Position numbers and translations under genes: made by a program. From the NCBI GenBank assembly GCA_947311565.1, contig CAMZLH010000050.1:1-39504 (forward strand): a DNA stretch of 39,504 nt, given 5' to 3'. Source of the stretch: an uncultured Nitratifractor sp. GTDB taxonomy: Bacteria > Campylobacterota > Campylobacteria > Campylobacterales > Sulfurovaceae. The notes beneath the pieces are model-generated. The model saw only the letters and a list, made by a program, of their open reading frames with translations, did no database searches and was not told where the DNA came from. Below, piece by piece: positions 17,722-26,727 of this stretch; position 1 is the first letter of the stretch, and each line of letters begins with the position of its first letter.

Positions 17722-17727
17722 ATTATA
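17722..17727 (-). promoter_or_regulatory. -10 box for ybgC and the DUF1624 gene
   Basis: TATAAT on the minus strand, in context TTTTGTTATAATTGT, lies about 54 bases upstream of the ybgC ATG. It is the only good -10 match on this strand in the divergent gap 17669-17865. Confidence 0.5.
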
Positions 17728-17813
17728 ACAAAATTACTATCAGTTTATGCATTAGGTTTTACTAAAATTATAGAGGATGTTTAGTCTACCTTAAATAATT
17801 CTGATTAAATAGT

Positions 17814-17819
17814 TATAAT
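17814..17819 (+). promoter_or_regulatory. -10 box for comM
   Basis: TATAAT (context agttataatgtac) lies 47 bases upstream of the comM ATG. A further TATTAT near 17855 is so close to the ATG that, if used, the message would be nearly leaderless. No ribosome-binding site is visible before 17866. Confidence 0.45.
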
Positions 17820-17865
17820 GTACATATTTTAACTACTGATATAGATTTTTTGATATTATTATAGT

Positions 17866-19401
17866 ATGGAAGATAAAAATAGTATTATAGTAAATCACTT
17901 AATGTGTGCAACTCTTGATGGAGTAGACGCTAAGATTGTAGATGTAGAGGGTAGTCTAACTAAAGGGTTACCAACATTTAATATAGTTGGTTTAGTTAGT
18001 AGCGATATACAAGAGGCAAGAGAGAGGGCTAAAAATGCTCTTTTAGCACAAGGGTATGAGCTACCACCATTAAAGATTACAATTAATCTATCACCTAGTG
18101 ATATTAAAAAGAGTGGCACCCATTTTGATTTAGTTGTAGCTTTGCTTATTGCGCTCGGAGATAGATTAATAGAGCATAAAGGTATTTTTGTATTTGGAGA
18201 GCTAGGATTAGATGGAAAAGTTAAGAGCTCTTCTCTAATATTTCCACTAATTTTATCTCTAAAAGAGCAAGGTTTAATTAAGAAAGCTATTGTTCCAAGA
18301 GAGTCTATTGATTCACTTAAATATATAGATGATCTAGAGCTCTATCCTGTAGATACTTTAAAAGAGGCAACAGAAGTGTTGAGCTTAAGTGAATTGATAG
18401 ATCCAGTAATTTTTAGTACAAATTATAGTTATGAAAAATTAACTATAGACAATAGAGAGTACTACTATACAAAAGAGTACACAGAGGATTTTGCATCAGT
18501 AAAAGGGCAAGAACTTGCTATTAGAGCTGCTCTTATTAGTGCAGCAGGTATGCATAATTTACTGCTAAATGGGAATCCCGGTAGTGGTAAAAGTATGATT
18601 GCAAAGAGAATAAGATATATTATGCCACCACTTAGTAAAGAGGAGATTCTATCTATCGCTAGACACCAATTTTTAGGTGGTCTGTCTCCATCTTTTAATC
18701 CAATTAGACCTTTTAGATCACCTCATCACACTGCAACTAGTGCTGCAATATTTGGTGGTGGATCTCATACTGCTAAAATAGGTGAAGTTGCATTAGCAAA
18801 TAAAGGAGTACTATTTTTTGATGAACTACCACACTTTAACTCCAAAGTTTTAGAGGCACTTAGAGAGCCTCTGCAAGATAGAGAGGTAAATATTGCTAGA
18901 GTAAATAGTAAGATTAGCTATAGTGCAAACTTTCTATTTATTGGAGCTATGAATCCATGTCCTTGTGGAAATTTATTAAATAAACATAAAGAGTGCAGAT
19001 GTACTACTCATGAGATAAAGAGATATAAAAATAGATTAAGTGACCCCTTTTTAGATAGAGTAGAGCTATATGCAGTAATGCAAGAGATTGATTTTAATAA
19101 AAAAGCTACTTATAGTTCTAAAGAGTTGCACTCTATGGTTATAAAGGCATTTAGTTCTCAAAAAAAACGGAAACAGATTAGCTTTAACGGAGATTTAAGC
19201 GAGATTGAAATTGATAGATTTTGTATTTTAGATGATATCTCTAAAGATATTTTGCAAAAAGCTACAGAGAGATTCTCACTATCTTATCGATCTATATCTA
19301 ATATTAAAAAAATTGCAAGAACTATAGCAGATATAAATGAATCAGATATAATTGGTAAGAGAGAGATTTTAGAAGCCTTAAGCTATAGGCGAAGAGAGTA
19401 G
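17866..19401 (+). CDS. comM: ComM/YifB-family Mg-chelatase-like AAA+ ATPase
   Basis: ComM is a hexameric branch-migration helicase that helps integrate foreign DNA during natural transformation; homologues are also widespread in non-competent bacteria. The N-terminal ChlI/Lon-type domain (residues 12-170, GLPTFNIVGL) is followed by the AAA+ core: Walker A GNPGSGKS (236-243), RPFRSPHHT (281-289), Walker B VLFFDE (315-320), the insert MNPCPCGN (362-369) with its Cys cluster, and the Mg_chelatase_C end. The 511-residue length is typical. The start may instead be Met13 (17902), where family members often begin (CATLDGVDAK); neither has a clear ribosome-binding site. Confidence 0.93.
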   Translation: MEDKNSIIVNHLMCATLDGVDAKIVDVEGSLTKGLPTFNIVGLVSSDIQEARERAKNALLAQGYELPPLKITINLSPSDIKKSGTHFDLVVALLIALGDRLIEHKGIFVFGELGLDGKVKSSSLIFPLILSLKEQGLIKKAIVPRESIDSLKYIDDLELYPVDTLKEATEVLSLSELIDPVIFSTNYSYEKLTIDNREYYYTKEYTEDFASVKGQELAIRAALISAAGMHNLLLNGNPGSGKSMIAKRIRYIMPPLSKEEILSIARHQFLGGLSPSFNPIRPFRSPHHTATSAAIFGGGSHTAKIGEVALANKGVLFFDELPHFNSKVLEALREPLQDREVNIARVNSKISYSANFLFIGAMNPCPCGNLLNKHKECRCTTHEIKRYKNRLSDPFLDRVELYAVMQEIDFNKKATYSSKELHSMVIKAFSSQKKRKQISFNGDLSEIEIDRFCILDDISKDILQKATERFSLSYRSISNIKKIARTIADINESDIIGKREILEALSYRRRE

Positions 19402-19489
19402 CAAATAGTTTAAGCAGTAACATTTTTCATTTTTTTAAAAAAAAGATAGAAAATTCTTCTCTTTATATCAAGTTATTAATATTTTTTAG

Positions 19490-19495
19490 TATAAT
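19490..19495 (+). promoter_or_regulatory. -10 box for the SYLF protein gene
   Basis: TATAAT in context TTTTTTAGTATAATATT lies 28 bases before the ATG, and GAGG at 19512-19515 is the ribosome-binding site. A T-rich stretch precedes it, as expected for this phylum. The two genes downstream are probably one transcript. Confidence 0.6.
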
Positions 19496-19522
19496 ATTAA
19501 AAACTAGAGACGAGGAAAATTT

Positions 19523-20050
19523 ATGAAAAAGTTACTTACTGTAATATTTTCTATTCTATTAGCAACTTCTAATTTAAATGCTAGCGAAGCATATTCACCA
19601 AAAAAGATTCTTAAGACTCTGCAGCTATTCTATGCAGACTTTAAAGGTGGTGATGAACTAATAAGAAAAAGTGTAGGATATTTAATATTTCCTGATGTAT
19701 ATAAAGCTGGCTTAGTTGTTGGTGGAGAGTATGGTGAGGGTGCTTTAGTTCAAAAAGGTGCAATTACTAGCTATTACAAAATGTTTAGCACATCGATAGG
19801 ACTTCAAGCTGGTGCACAAAAGCGTTCACTTATGATACTTTTTTTAACAAAAGAGTCACTTAATAGATTTATTAATAAAGAGGAGTGGAAAGTAGGTGTA
19901 GATGGTAATATTGCTATAATGAACTGGAGTAAAGGTAGCGATTTGTCCTCTATAGATGTAAAAAAAGATACTGTTGCAATAGTATTTAATGATGTAGGAA
20001 TAATGGCAAATATCTCTTTAGAGGGAACTGTTTTTCAAAGAATGAAGTAG
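19523..20050 (+). CDS. SYLF-domain (Ysc84-type) lipid-binding protein, exported
   Basis: Residues 1-20 are a signal peptide (MKKLLTVIFSILLATSNLNA). The rest is a SYLF domain: KSVGYLIFPDVYKAGLVVGG, GEGALVQKG, SIGLQAGAQKRSLMILFLTK and DTVAIVFNDVGIMANISLEG follow the family pattern. In yeast and mammals SYLF domains bind phosphoinositides; bacterial members are periplasmic or outer-membrane-associated proteins whose role is not defined. It has 175 residues. The following deacetylase gene begins directly after its stop codon with no gap, suggesting coupled expression. Confidence 0.85.
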   Translation: MKKLLTVIFSILLATSNLNASEAYSPKKILKTLQLFYADFKGGDELIRKSVGYLIFPDVYKAGLVVGGEYGEGALVQKGAITSYYKMFSTSIGLQAGAQKRSLMILFLTKESLNRFINKEEWKVGVDGNIAIMNWSKGSDLSSIDVKKDTVAIVFNDVGIMANISLEGTVFQRMK

Positions 20051-20842
20051 ATGACAAAAATAATTTTAATTACCCTAGCCATACTTTTTATATTTGTAGA
20101 CCTATCATTAGTTACCTACAAATATCTACACAAAGATAGTAAAAAAACAGTTGTTCACCCTATACATAAAGCTAAGCCAAACTATAAATATAGCGTATTC
20201 TTAACAAGCGATGATGGTCCACTAACTGGAAGTAAATATCTAGATCAATTAATTAGAGATTATGAAGTTCCATTTACACTTTTTCTAGTTGGCAAGATGG
20301 TTAGTACAAATAGAGATTTAGTACCAAGTCTAAATAGATATAGAATTAATAAATATGCTTTGTTAGGAAATCACAGCTTTACACATGCTAATGCTCACTA
20401 TAAGAGATTCTATAAAAATTCAGATAATGTAGAGAAAGATTTTTTACAAAATAATAGATATTTAAAATTGGATTCTAATATAGCAAGACTACCTGGTAGA
20501 AACGTCTTTGCAATTGATGGTCTCTCAAAAGGTGATCTTAATGCTAAGAGTGCTGCTATACAAATAGCACATAATCATGGTTATAAATTTTTTGGCTGGG
20601 ATTACGAGCTACACCATGAACAAAATGGTGTTATTAAGCAACAAAGTGCACTATATCACTATAAAAAAATAAAAAGACTACTTAAAGAGAATAAAACCTT
20701 TAGAAAAGATCAAATAATTATATTAATGCATGATCAAATGTTTACATCTATAACTACACAGAAAACCGTTGGTGAGCTTATTTTACTACTGCAAAATGAT
20801 ACTAATATCAAACTAAAAAAATTAGATGAGTACAAAATATAG
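20051..20842 (+). CDS. Polysaccharide deacetylase family protein (NodB homology), membrane-anchored
   Basis: One N-terminal hydrophobic segment (about residues 4-24) should anchor or export the protein. The carbohydrate-esterase-4 motifs are present in order: TSDDGP (52-57, metal-binding and catalytic Asp), NHSFTHA (107-113, metal His residues), RLPGRN (146-151), GWDYELHH (about 182-189) and ILMHD (224-228, catalytic His). This family removes N-acetyl groups from peptidoglycan, chitin-like or exopolysaccharide sugars. The substrate cannot be told. The length is 263 residues. Its stop is followed by a convergent metal-regulator gene 49 bases away. Confidence 0.85.
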   Translation: MTKIILITLAILFIFVDLSLVTYKYLHKDSKKTVVHPIHKAKPNYKYSVFLTSDDGPLTGSKYLDQLIRDYEVPFTLFLVGKMVSTNRDLVPSLNRYRINKYALLGNHSFTHANAHYKRFYKNSDNVEKDFLQNNRYLKLDSNIARLPGRNVFAIDGLSKGDLNAKSAAIQIAHNHGYKFFGWDYELHHEQNGVIKQQSALYHYKKIKRLLKENKTFRKDQIIILMHDQMFTSITTQKTVGELILLLQNDTNIKLKKLDEYKI

Positions 20843-20891
20843 AGATAAAGCTTTATATATTACCTCACTAAGTAAAATTACTAGACCCTTA

Positions 20892-21191
20892 CTATTTACC
20901 GTAACTCTTTAAAATCTCTAACAGTGCATCCATCTTATCTGTTGCCTCATCTATATCTTTTGATTCTTTAATCTGTGTAACTAGGTGCTCTTTTGCAAAG
21001 TGCTCTATGTAAGAGTGAATCATTGAGTTTACTGCACCCTTTATTGTGCTAAGTTGTCTAATTACCTCATAGGCATCTTGGGTTTTATTGCACTCTAAGT
21101 CATCTACAAGTTTCTCTCTTATAGAGTCAACTTGCCCTTTAATTCTATTAATTCTACCAATTAATTTTTTATTCTCTTTTGAACAACTCAT
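20892..21191 (-). CDS. CsoR/RcnR/FrmR-family metal-responsive repressor
   Basis: This is a 99-residue all-helical DUF156 regulator. The family start NKKLIGRINRIKGQVDSIRE and the segment ECNKTQDAYEVIRQLSTIKG are plain. Ligand positions are Cys34, His59 and Glu63, with His64 next to it, and an N-terminal Cys3. Copper-type CsoR has Cys-His-Cys, nickel/cobalt RcnR has His3-Cys-His-His, and formaldehyde sensor FrmR has Cys-His-Glu. This set is FrmR-like plus a Cys at the RcnR His3 position, so the effector is open. Its ATG shares one base with the stop of the permease gene (TAATG), so regulator and transporter are one operon, and the permease is its likely target. Confidence 0.88.
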   Translation of the reverse strand: MSCSKENKKLIGRINRIKGQVDSIREKLVDDLECNKTQDAYEVIRQLSTIKGAVNSMIHSYIEHFAKEHLVTQIKESKDIDEATDKMDALLEILKSYGK

Positions 21192-22252
21192 TACTTTCTC
21201 CTAAATGTGTAGTATAAAGCTAATGCAAAAAACAAAACTGTACTAGCAATATCTATATTACTTAAGCCCTCTACACCTTGTTTTATAGAGATTATATCTA
21301 AATTTGAGATAGTGTTATCTAATAAAAATCCAAAAGCTATACTTAGAGTTGCTATTACTCCAATATATATTGCCAAAGATCTCTTTCCAAACATTGATAC
21401 AACAACACCCATTGTAACAGTACTAGTAGCAGGACCAGCACTTAAAAATATAAATGCTGCACCAGGGCTCATACCTGCAACTATAAATGCTGCGGCAATT
21501 GGCAAAGATGATGTAGCACAAACATAGAGTGGCATTGCAACTAATATTACCAAAAAGTAGCTAGCTATTTGGTTTTCAAATATGCTGTTTAAAATATCTT
21601 TTGGTATAAATGTTGTAAATAGTGCTCCTAAAATTAAACCTATTAGTAGAGATTTTGCTATATCACCAAAGAGGGTATTGAAAGCGTAATTAAAGACTTG
21701 TTTAATGCTAAATCCACTACCTTTTTTAGTGCTAGAGCAGCAACTACTTGTGCTGCAACAACTACTGCTACTAAATGTGTTAACTTTAGATATATTAGGG
21801 CTACTTTGTAAAGAGAATTTGGGTTTAGAAACTATTTTCTCTTTACCGAAAATATTCTCTAATATACCTACAGTTATTGCAATTATCATTGATGTAACTA
21901 CTCTATATATTGTAAAAAACCACCCAAAGATACTGTAGGTTGCTAAAATAGAGTCTACGCCTGTAATTGGAGCAGATATTAAAAAGCTCTCTACTGCTCC
22001 ACTGCTTGCGCCCTCTTTTTGTAAAGATTTTGCAAACGGAATAACAGAGCAGGAACAAACAGGCAAAGGTGTACCAAATATAACAGCTTTAAAAACAGAA
22101 GCAAAAGAGCTTTTTCCAAGATGTTTAGAGACAAAATCTTCTGCAATTAGTTGCTTTAATACCCCTGCAATGAGTAAACCTAAAAGTATAAAAAAGCTCA
22201 TAGCACTAGCTAGAAGAAACAAATTTTCAAAAAATTTATATAGTAACTCCAT
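21191..22252 (-). CDS. SO_0444-type Cu/Zn efflux permease (DUF318 / UPF0718 family)
   Basis: This is a polytopic inner-membrane protein of 353 residues with about eight to ten hydrophobic segments in two halves. The first half contains TPLPVCSCSVIPFAKSL with CSC at residues 66-68, and the second PLYVCATSSLPIAAAF; both are hallmarks of this permease family. Between them is a cytoplasmic-looking linker with two Cys-Cys pairs (165-166 and 171-172, SSCCSTSSCCSST), suited to binding a soft metal. The family is annotated as a Cu/Zn exporter, by homology only. AAGGA precedes the ATG by six bases. The metal-type repressor is co-transcribed downstream. Confidence 0.87.
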   Translation of the reverse strand: MELLYKFFENLFLLASAMSFFILLGLLIAGVLKQLIAEDFVSKHLGKSSFASVFKAVIFGTPLPVCSCSVIPFAKSLQKEGASSGAVESFLISAPITGVDSILATYSIFGWFFTIYRVVTSMIIAITVGILENIFGKEKIVSKPKFSLQSSPNISKVNTFSSSSCCSTSSCCSSTKKGSGFSIKQVFNYAFNTLFGDIAKSLLIGLILGALFTTFIPKDILNSIFENQIASYFLVILVAMPLYVCATSSLPIAAAFIVAGMSPGAAFIFLSAGPATSTVTMGVVVSMFGKRSLAIYIGVIATLSIAFGFLLDNTISNLDIISIKQGVEGLSNIDIASTVLFFALALYYTFRRK

Positions 22253-22270
22253 AATTTATCCTTAAAATAA

Positions 22271-22290
22271 TATAGTGGGGTATAGTATAT
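22271..22290 (-). promoter_or_regulatory. Candidate operator and promoter of the permease-repressor operon
   Basis: TATAGT-GGGG-TATAGTATAT is the only G tract in an otherwise AT-rich divergent region and lies about 20 bases before the permease ATG. CsoR/RcnR-family operators are short G or C tracts flanked by A/T-rich half-sites, which fits. On the minus strand it overlaps candidate -10 boxes (TATACT and TATATT), as expected for a repressor site. Confidence 0.45.
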
Positions 22291-22352
22291 TTAGTTAAAC
22301 TTAATTTATTATTAATGGCTTTAAGAGTGTAACTATTTTAGCAACATTTAAG

Positions 22353-22358
22353 TATAAT
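22353..22358 (+). promoter_or_regulatory. -10 box for glnS
   Basis: TATAAT in context TTTAAGTATAATAATAAC is 29 bases before the glnS ATG. AAGG at 22374-22377 is the likely ribosome-binding site, with ten-base spacing, slightly long. Confidence 0.55.
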
Positions 22359-22387
22359 AATAACAATTTAATCAAGGTAGTAAACTT

Positions 22388-24640
22388 ATGAGTATAAAAA
22401 GAGATTTTTTAAGAAAAATAGTAGAAGAAGATGTAAAAAGTGGCAAATATAAAGAGGTAACTACAAGGTTTCCACCAGAGCCAAATGGATTTCCACATAT
22501 TGGGCATGCTAAATCTATTGCACTCAACTTTGGTATTGCAAAAGATTTTGGTGGCAAGTGTAATTTAAGAATGGATGACACAAACCCAACAACAGAAGAT
22601 ACAAAATATGTAGAGGCACTAAAAGATGCAGTAAATTGGCTCGGATTTGAGTGGAGTGGTGATGTTAGGTTTACATCTGACTATTTTGATAAGTTGTATG
22701 AGTGGGCAAAAGAGCTTATAAAAATGGAAAAAGCTTATGTAGATAGCCTAAGCGAAGATGAGATTAGAGAGTATAGAGGCACAGTAACAACAGCAGGTAA
22801 AAGAAGTAAATATGCAGATAGAAGTGTAGATGAGAACTTAGAGCTTTTAGAGAGAATGAAAAATGGTGAATTTAAAGATGGAGAGCACATTTTAAGAGCC
22901 AAAATTGATATGAGTTCACCTAATATGAAGATGAGAGATCCTCTGATTTATAGAATAAGAAACCACTCTCACTTTAGAGCAGGAGATAAGTGGGCAATAT
23001 ATCCAATGTATGATTTTGCTCACTGCCTCTCTGACTATATAGAAGGAGTATCTCACTCTATTTGTACATTAGAGTTTGAGAATAATAGAGATATATACAA
23101 CTGGGTAATTGATACACTAGAGCTAGAGCATCCAAGACCATATCAACATGAGTTTGCAAGGTTAAATATAAACTATACAGTAATGAGCAAAAGAAAACTT
23201 TTAGAGCTTGTAGAGGGTGACTATGTTTCAAGTTGGGATGATCCAAGGCTTCCTACAATTGCTGGGCTTAGACGAAGAGGTTATACACCAGAGTCAATTT
23301 TAAATTTTTGCGAAAGTATAGGTGTTGCAAAGGCAAACTCTGTTGTAGATATTGCTCAACTAGAGTTTGCAATTAGAGATGATTTAAACCTAAAAGTTCC
23401 TCGTGTTATGTGCGTTACGAAGCCATTGAAAGTAACAATTGCAAACTATAAAGGTAGCCAAGAGGATATTGAAGCATCTTTATATCCAAAAGATGTACCA
23501 AAAGATGGTAGCCGAGTTTTACCATTTTCTAAAGAGATATATATAAACCAAGATGACTTTAGTCAAAATCCACCAAAAGGCTACTTTAGGCTAACACCAC
23601 AGCAGCCAGTTAGACTTAAATATGCTTATATAATTGAGTGCAAAGAGGTGGTAACTAATGAAAGTGGAGAGGTGATAGAGATTGTAGCAAACTACTACCC
23701 AGATTCAAAAAGTGGAGAAGATAAGAGTGGTATTAAAGTTAAAAGTGCAATTCAATGGGTAGAGGCTAATAGCTCCATAGAGGCAGAGCTTAGAGTTTAC
23801 GATAGACTATATAAAAATGAAGCTCCTAATGGCATTGAAGACTTAAACGAAAACTCACTGCAAGTAATAAAAGGGGCCCTAATAGAGCCATATGCCATAA
23901 ACTCTAATGAGGAGAGATTTCAATTTGAAAGAGAGGGCTACTTTTACAAAGAGCCAATAGACTACACAAATGAGAAGCCAATATTTAATAAGATTGTAAG
24001 CCTTAAAGATTCTTGGGCGAAAAAAGATCTACCTAAAAAAGTTACAAAAGAGCCAAAAAAAGAGAGTCAAAAGCCATCTAAAAGTGGTGAGATGGCAGAG
24101 CTTAGCGATAATCAAAAAGTAATTTTTGAAAATCTTATTAAAGAGCATAATATAAATAACCAACTAGCAAGTATTTTAGCAACAGATGATACTCTATATA
24201 GCTTTTTTGTCACTGCAGTTAATGAGCATAAAAGTGCCGTAACAATTGCTAATATGGTTGCAAATGATGTTTCAAAAGAGCTAAAGGTTAACTCTATTGA
24301 TGAGGTTAATTTTACACCTAAAACTATTGCTTTATTAGCAAAAATGGTAGATGAAGAGCTAATATCATCTAAAATTGCCAAAGAGGTGTTTGAGATAGTA
24401 GTAAAAGATGGTGGTAGCCCAGAGGATATTGTTGAGGAAAAAGGTTTAAAACAAATTAGTAACCCAGAAGAGATATTGCCAATAATTAAAGATATAATAA
24501 CTCAAAATCAAGAGAAAGCAGAGCAGTATAGATCAGGAAATAAAAAGCTATTTGGTTTCTTTATTGGACAAGTTCTAAAAGCAACAGGTGGTAAAGCTAA
24601 TCCAAAAATTGTAAATGAGTTGGTAACGCAAGAACTTTAA
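22388..24640 (+). CDS. glnS: Glutaminyl-tRNA synthetase with C-terminal YqeY/GatB-like domain
   Basis: GlnRS charges tRNA-Gln directly with glutamine. The class I signatures are PPEPNGFPHIGH (residues 29-40) and VMSKR (265-269); the GlnRS rather than GluRS family is shown by NLRMDDTNPTTED and YDFAHCLSDYIEGVSHSICT. The catalytic and anticodon-binding parts end near residue 546 (KEPIDYTNEK, LKDSWAKKD). A Lys-rich linker (547-570) then leads to about 180 extra residues ending NKKLFGFFIGQVLKATGGKA, the conserved end of YqeY and GatB tails. At 750 residues it is much longer than E. coli GlnRS (about 550). A comparable fusion is known in Deinococcus, where the tail aids tRNA binding. Confidence 0.95.
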   Translation: MSIKRDFLRKIVEEDVKSGKYKEVTTRFPPEPNGFPHIGHAKSIALNFGIAKDFGGKCNLRMDDTNPTTEDTKYVEALKDAVNWLGFEWSGDVRFTSDYFDKLYEWAKELIKMEKAYVDSLSEDEIREYRGTVTTAGKRSKYADRSVDENLELLERMKNGEFKDGEHILRAKIDMSSPNMKMRDPLIYRIRNHSHFRAGDKWAIYPMYDFAHCLSDYIEGVSHSICTLEFENNRDIYNWVIDTLELEHPRPYQHEFARLNINYTVMSKRKLLELVEGDYVSSWDDPRLPTIAGLRRRGYTPESILNFCESIGVAKANSVVDIAQLEFAIRDDLNLKVPRVMCVTKPLKVTIANYKGSQEDIEASLYPKDVPKDGSRVLPFSKEIYINQDDFSQNPPKGYFRLTPQQPVRLKYAYIIECKEVVTNESGEVIEIVANYYPDSKSGEDKSGIKVKSAIQWVEANSSIEAELRVYDRLYKNEAPNGIEDLNENSLQVIKGALIEPYAINSNEERFQFEREGYFYKEPIDYTNEKPIFNKIVSLKDSWAKKDLPKKVTKEPKKESQKPSKSGEMAELSDNQKVIFENLIKEHNINNQLASILATDDTLYSFFVTAVNEHKSAVTIANMVANDVSKELKVNSIDEVNFTPKTIALLAKMVDEELISSKIAKEVFEIVVKDGGSPEDIVEEKGLKQISNPEEILPIIKDIITQNQEKAEQYRSGNKKLFGFFIGQVLKATGGKANPKIVNELVTQEL

Positions 24641-24644
24641 GTAA

Positions 24645-24664
24645 AAAGAGGTTTAAGCCTCTTT
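24645..24664 (+). terminator. Likely terminator after glnS
   Basis: A seven-base perfect stem (aaagagg / cctcttt) with loop tttaag lies four bases after the glnS stop. Its right arm ends in three T but no longer T run follows, so termination may be partial. Confidence 0.5.
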
Positions 24665-24743
24665 GGTATAGAAAATTCTACACAATAATTAAATAAGACA
24701 AAAATTATCCTATATAAATTTGCTATAAACTATTTATTTGTGC

Positions 24744-24749
24744 TATTAT
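24744..24749 (+). promoter_or_regulatory. Possible -10 box for acs
   Basis: TATTAT (context gtgctattatagttg) lies 32 bases before the acs ATG. AGGAG at about 24766-24770 is a good ribosome-binding site. Confidence 0.4.
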
Positions 24750-24775
24750 AGTTGTAAAAAATATTAGGAGTTAAT

Positions 24776-26725
24776 ATGAGTAAAGAAGTTTTTAACCCAA
24801 ATCCAGAGTTTAGTAAACAAGCAAGAGTAAAGAGTATGGATGAGTATTGGGAGTTACAAAATAGAGCAAAAGATGATTATGAAGGCTTTTGGGATGGGTT
24901 TGCAAAAGAGAAGATAGATTGGATAGAGCCATATAATAAAGTTTTAGATGAGAGCAAAGCACCATTTTATAAGTGGTTTGTAGATGGCAAGATGAATGTT
25001 TGTAACCAGTGTGTTGATAGACATTTAAAAGATAAAGGTGACAAAATTGCAATTCTTTTTGAAGGCGACAAGGGTGATGTTGAGAAAATTACATACAATG
25101 ATCTTAGTAAAAGAGTAAATAAGTTTGCAAACCTATTAAAAGAGAATTTTGGTATTAAAAAAGGTGACAGAGTTGTTCTTTATATGCCAATGATTCCAGA
25201 AGCTGCTATTGCAATGCTAGCTTGTGCTAGAGTTGGTGCAATTCACTCTATTGTATTTGGTGGCTTTAGTGCAGAGGCTTTAAAAGATAGAATAGAAGAT
25301 GCTAGTGCAAAGCTTGTAATTACAGCAGATGGAGCTTTCAGAAAAGGTAAACCATACTTGCTAAAACCTGTTGTAGATGAAGCACTATCTCTTGGTGGCA
25401 AAAGCATAGAGGCTGTTTTAGTTGTTAAAAGAAACAACGAAGAGATAGCATGGGTTGATGGCAGAGATCACAATTTTAATGAATTAATAGAAGCAAAAAG
25501 TGATATTTGTGACTTTGAATTAATGGATAGTGAAGATCCATTATTTTTACTATACACGTCAGGCTCAACAGGCAAGCCAAAGGGTGTTCAACACAGTAGT
25601 GCAGGTTATATTTTATGGGCTCAAATGACAATGGAGTGGGTATTCGATGTTAAAGGTGATGATATATTTTGGTGTACTGCCGATATTGGTTGGATTACAG
25701 GGCACACATATATTGTTTATGGTCCATTAGCAGCTGGAACTACAACTTTAATGTTCGAGGGTGTACCAACTTATCCAGACGCAGGTCGTGCTTGGAAGAT
25801 GGTTGAGACTCATAAAGTTAACCAATTCTATACTGCACCAACTGCAATTAGAGTTCTGCACAAAATGGGCGAAAATGAGCCATCTAAATATGATTTGAGC
25901 TCTTTAAAAGTATTAGGAACAGTAGGTGAGCCAATAGACCCACCGGCTTGGAAGTGGTACTACGAAGCAGTAGGTGGCTCTAAATGTGCTATTGTTGATA
26001 CTTGGTGGCAAACTGAAACAGGTGGGCATATGATTAGCCCAATACCAGGTGCTACACCAATTAAACCAGCTTGTGCAACATTTGCACTTCCTGGAATTAT
26101 GGCAGAGATAATAAATAGTGATGGAGAGCCTAAAGAGGTTGGAGAGACAGGACTATTATGTATTACAAAGCCATGGCCAAGCATGATTAGAACTATCTGG
26201 AACGATGATGAGAGATATGTAAAATCATACTTTTCAGATGCAAAAAAAGATGGAAAAGCAGTCTACTTTAGTGGAGATGGTGCCGTGCTAGATGAAGATA
26301 ACTACATTACAATTACAGGGCGTGTTGATGATGTAATTAATGTAAGTGGACACAGAATGGGAACAGCCGAAATAGAAGCTGCTGTTAAAAAAGATGACTC
26401 AGTAGCAGAGGTAGCAGTAATTGGAGTACCACACGAGATAAAAGGTGAGTCTATATTTATATATGTTGTCTTAAAAGATGGCAGCAATAGTGAAGATATT
26501 AAGAGTCATATTAACTCTATCTTATCAGATGAGATAGGAAATATAGCAAAAGCCGACGATATAGTAGAAGTTCCTGGTCTTCCAAAGACAAGAAGTGGAA
26601 AGATTATGAGAAGAATTTTAAGAGCTATTGCAAAAGGCGAAGAGATCACTCAAGATACTTCAACACTCGAAGACCCTAGTATAGTTGCTAAAATAGAAGA
26701 TGCAGTAGCCAAAGTAAAAAAATAG
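24776..26725 (+). CDS. acs: Acetyl-CoA synthetase (acetate-CoA ligase, AMP-forming)
   Basis: Acs activates acetate to acetyl-CoA via acetyl-AMP, for acetate assimilation. The ANL-family P-loop [11 protein letters not shown] (260-270), the acetate-pocket and AMP motif TWWQTETGG (409-417), hinge region [15 protein letters not shown] (515-529) and catalytic-lysine segment [11 protein letters not shown] are all present. The catalytic Lys609 is the residue that is acetylated in Salmonella Acs. At 649 residues it is full length. A small gene for a thiamine-binding-family protein follows 45 bases later, after a weak hairpin. Confidence 0.97.
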   Translation: MSKEVFNPNPEFSKQARVKSMDEYWELQNRAKDDYEGFWDGFAKEKIDWIEPYNKVLDESKAPFYKWFVDGKMNVCNQCVDRHLKDKGDKIAILFEGDKGDVEKITYNDLSKRVNKFANLLKENFGIKKGDRVVLYMPMIPEAAIAMLACARVGAIHSIVFGGFSAEALKDRIEDASAKLVITADGAFRKGKPYLLKPVVDEALSLGGKSIEAVLVVKRNNEEIAWVDGRDHNFNELIEAKSDICDFELMDSEDPLFLLYTSGSTGKPKGVQHSSAGYILWAQMTMEWVFDVKGDDIFWCTADIGWITGHTYIVYGPLAAGTTTLMFEGVPTYPDAGRAWKMVETHKVNQFYTAPTAIRVLHKMGENEPSKYDLSSLKVLGTVGEPIDPPAWKWYYEAVGGSKCAIVDTWWQTETGGHMISPIPGATPIKPACATFALPGIMAEIINSDGEPKEVGETGLLCITKPWPSMIRTIWNDDERYVKSYFSDAKKDGKAVYFSGDGAVLDEDNYITITGRVDDVINVSGHRMGTAEIEAAVKKDDSVAEVAVIGVPHEIKGESIFIYVVLKDGSNSEDIKSHINSILSDEIGNIAKADDIVEVPGLPKTRSGKIMRRILRAIAKGEEITQDTSTLEDPSIVAKIEDAVAKVKK

Positions 26726-26727
26726 AG

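Noticed and set aside
20843-20891. Palindromes ataaagctttat and agtaaaattact between the deacetylase and the regulator
   Set aside because: Too short and AT-only, with no T run; no convincing terminator.
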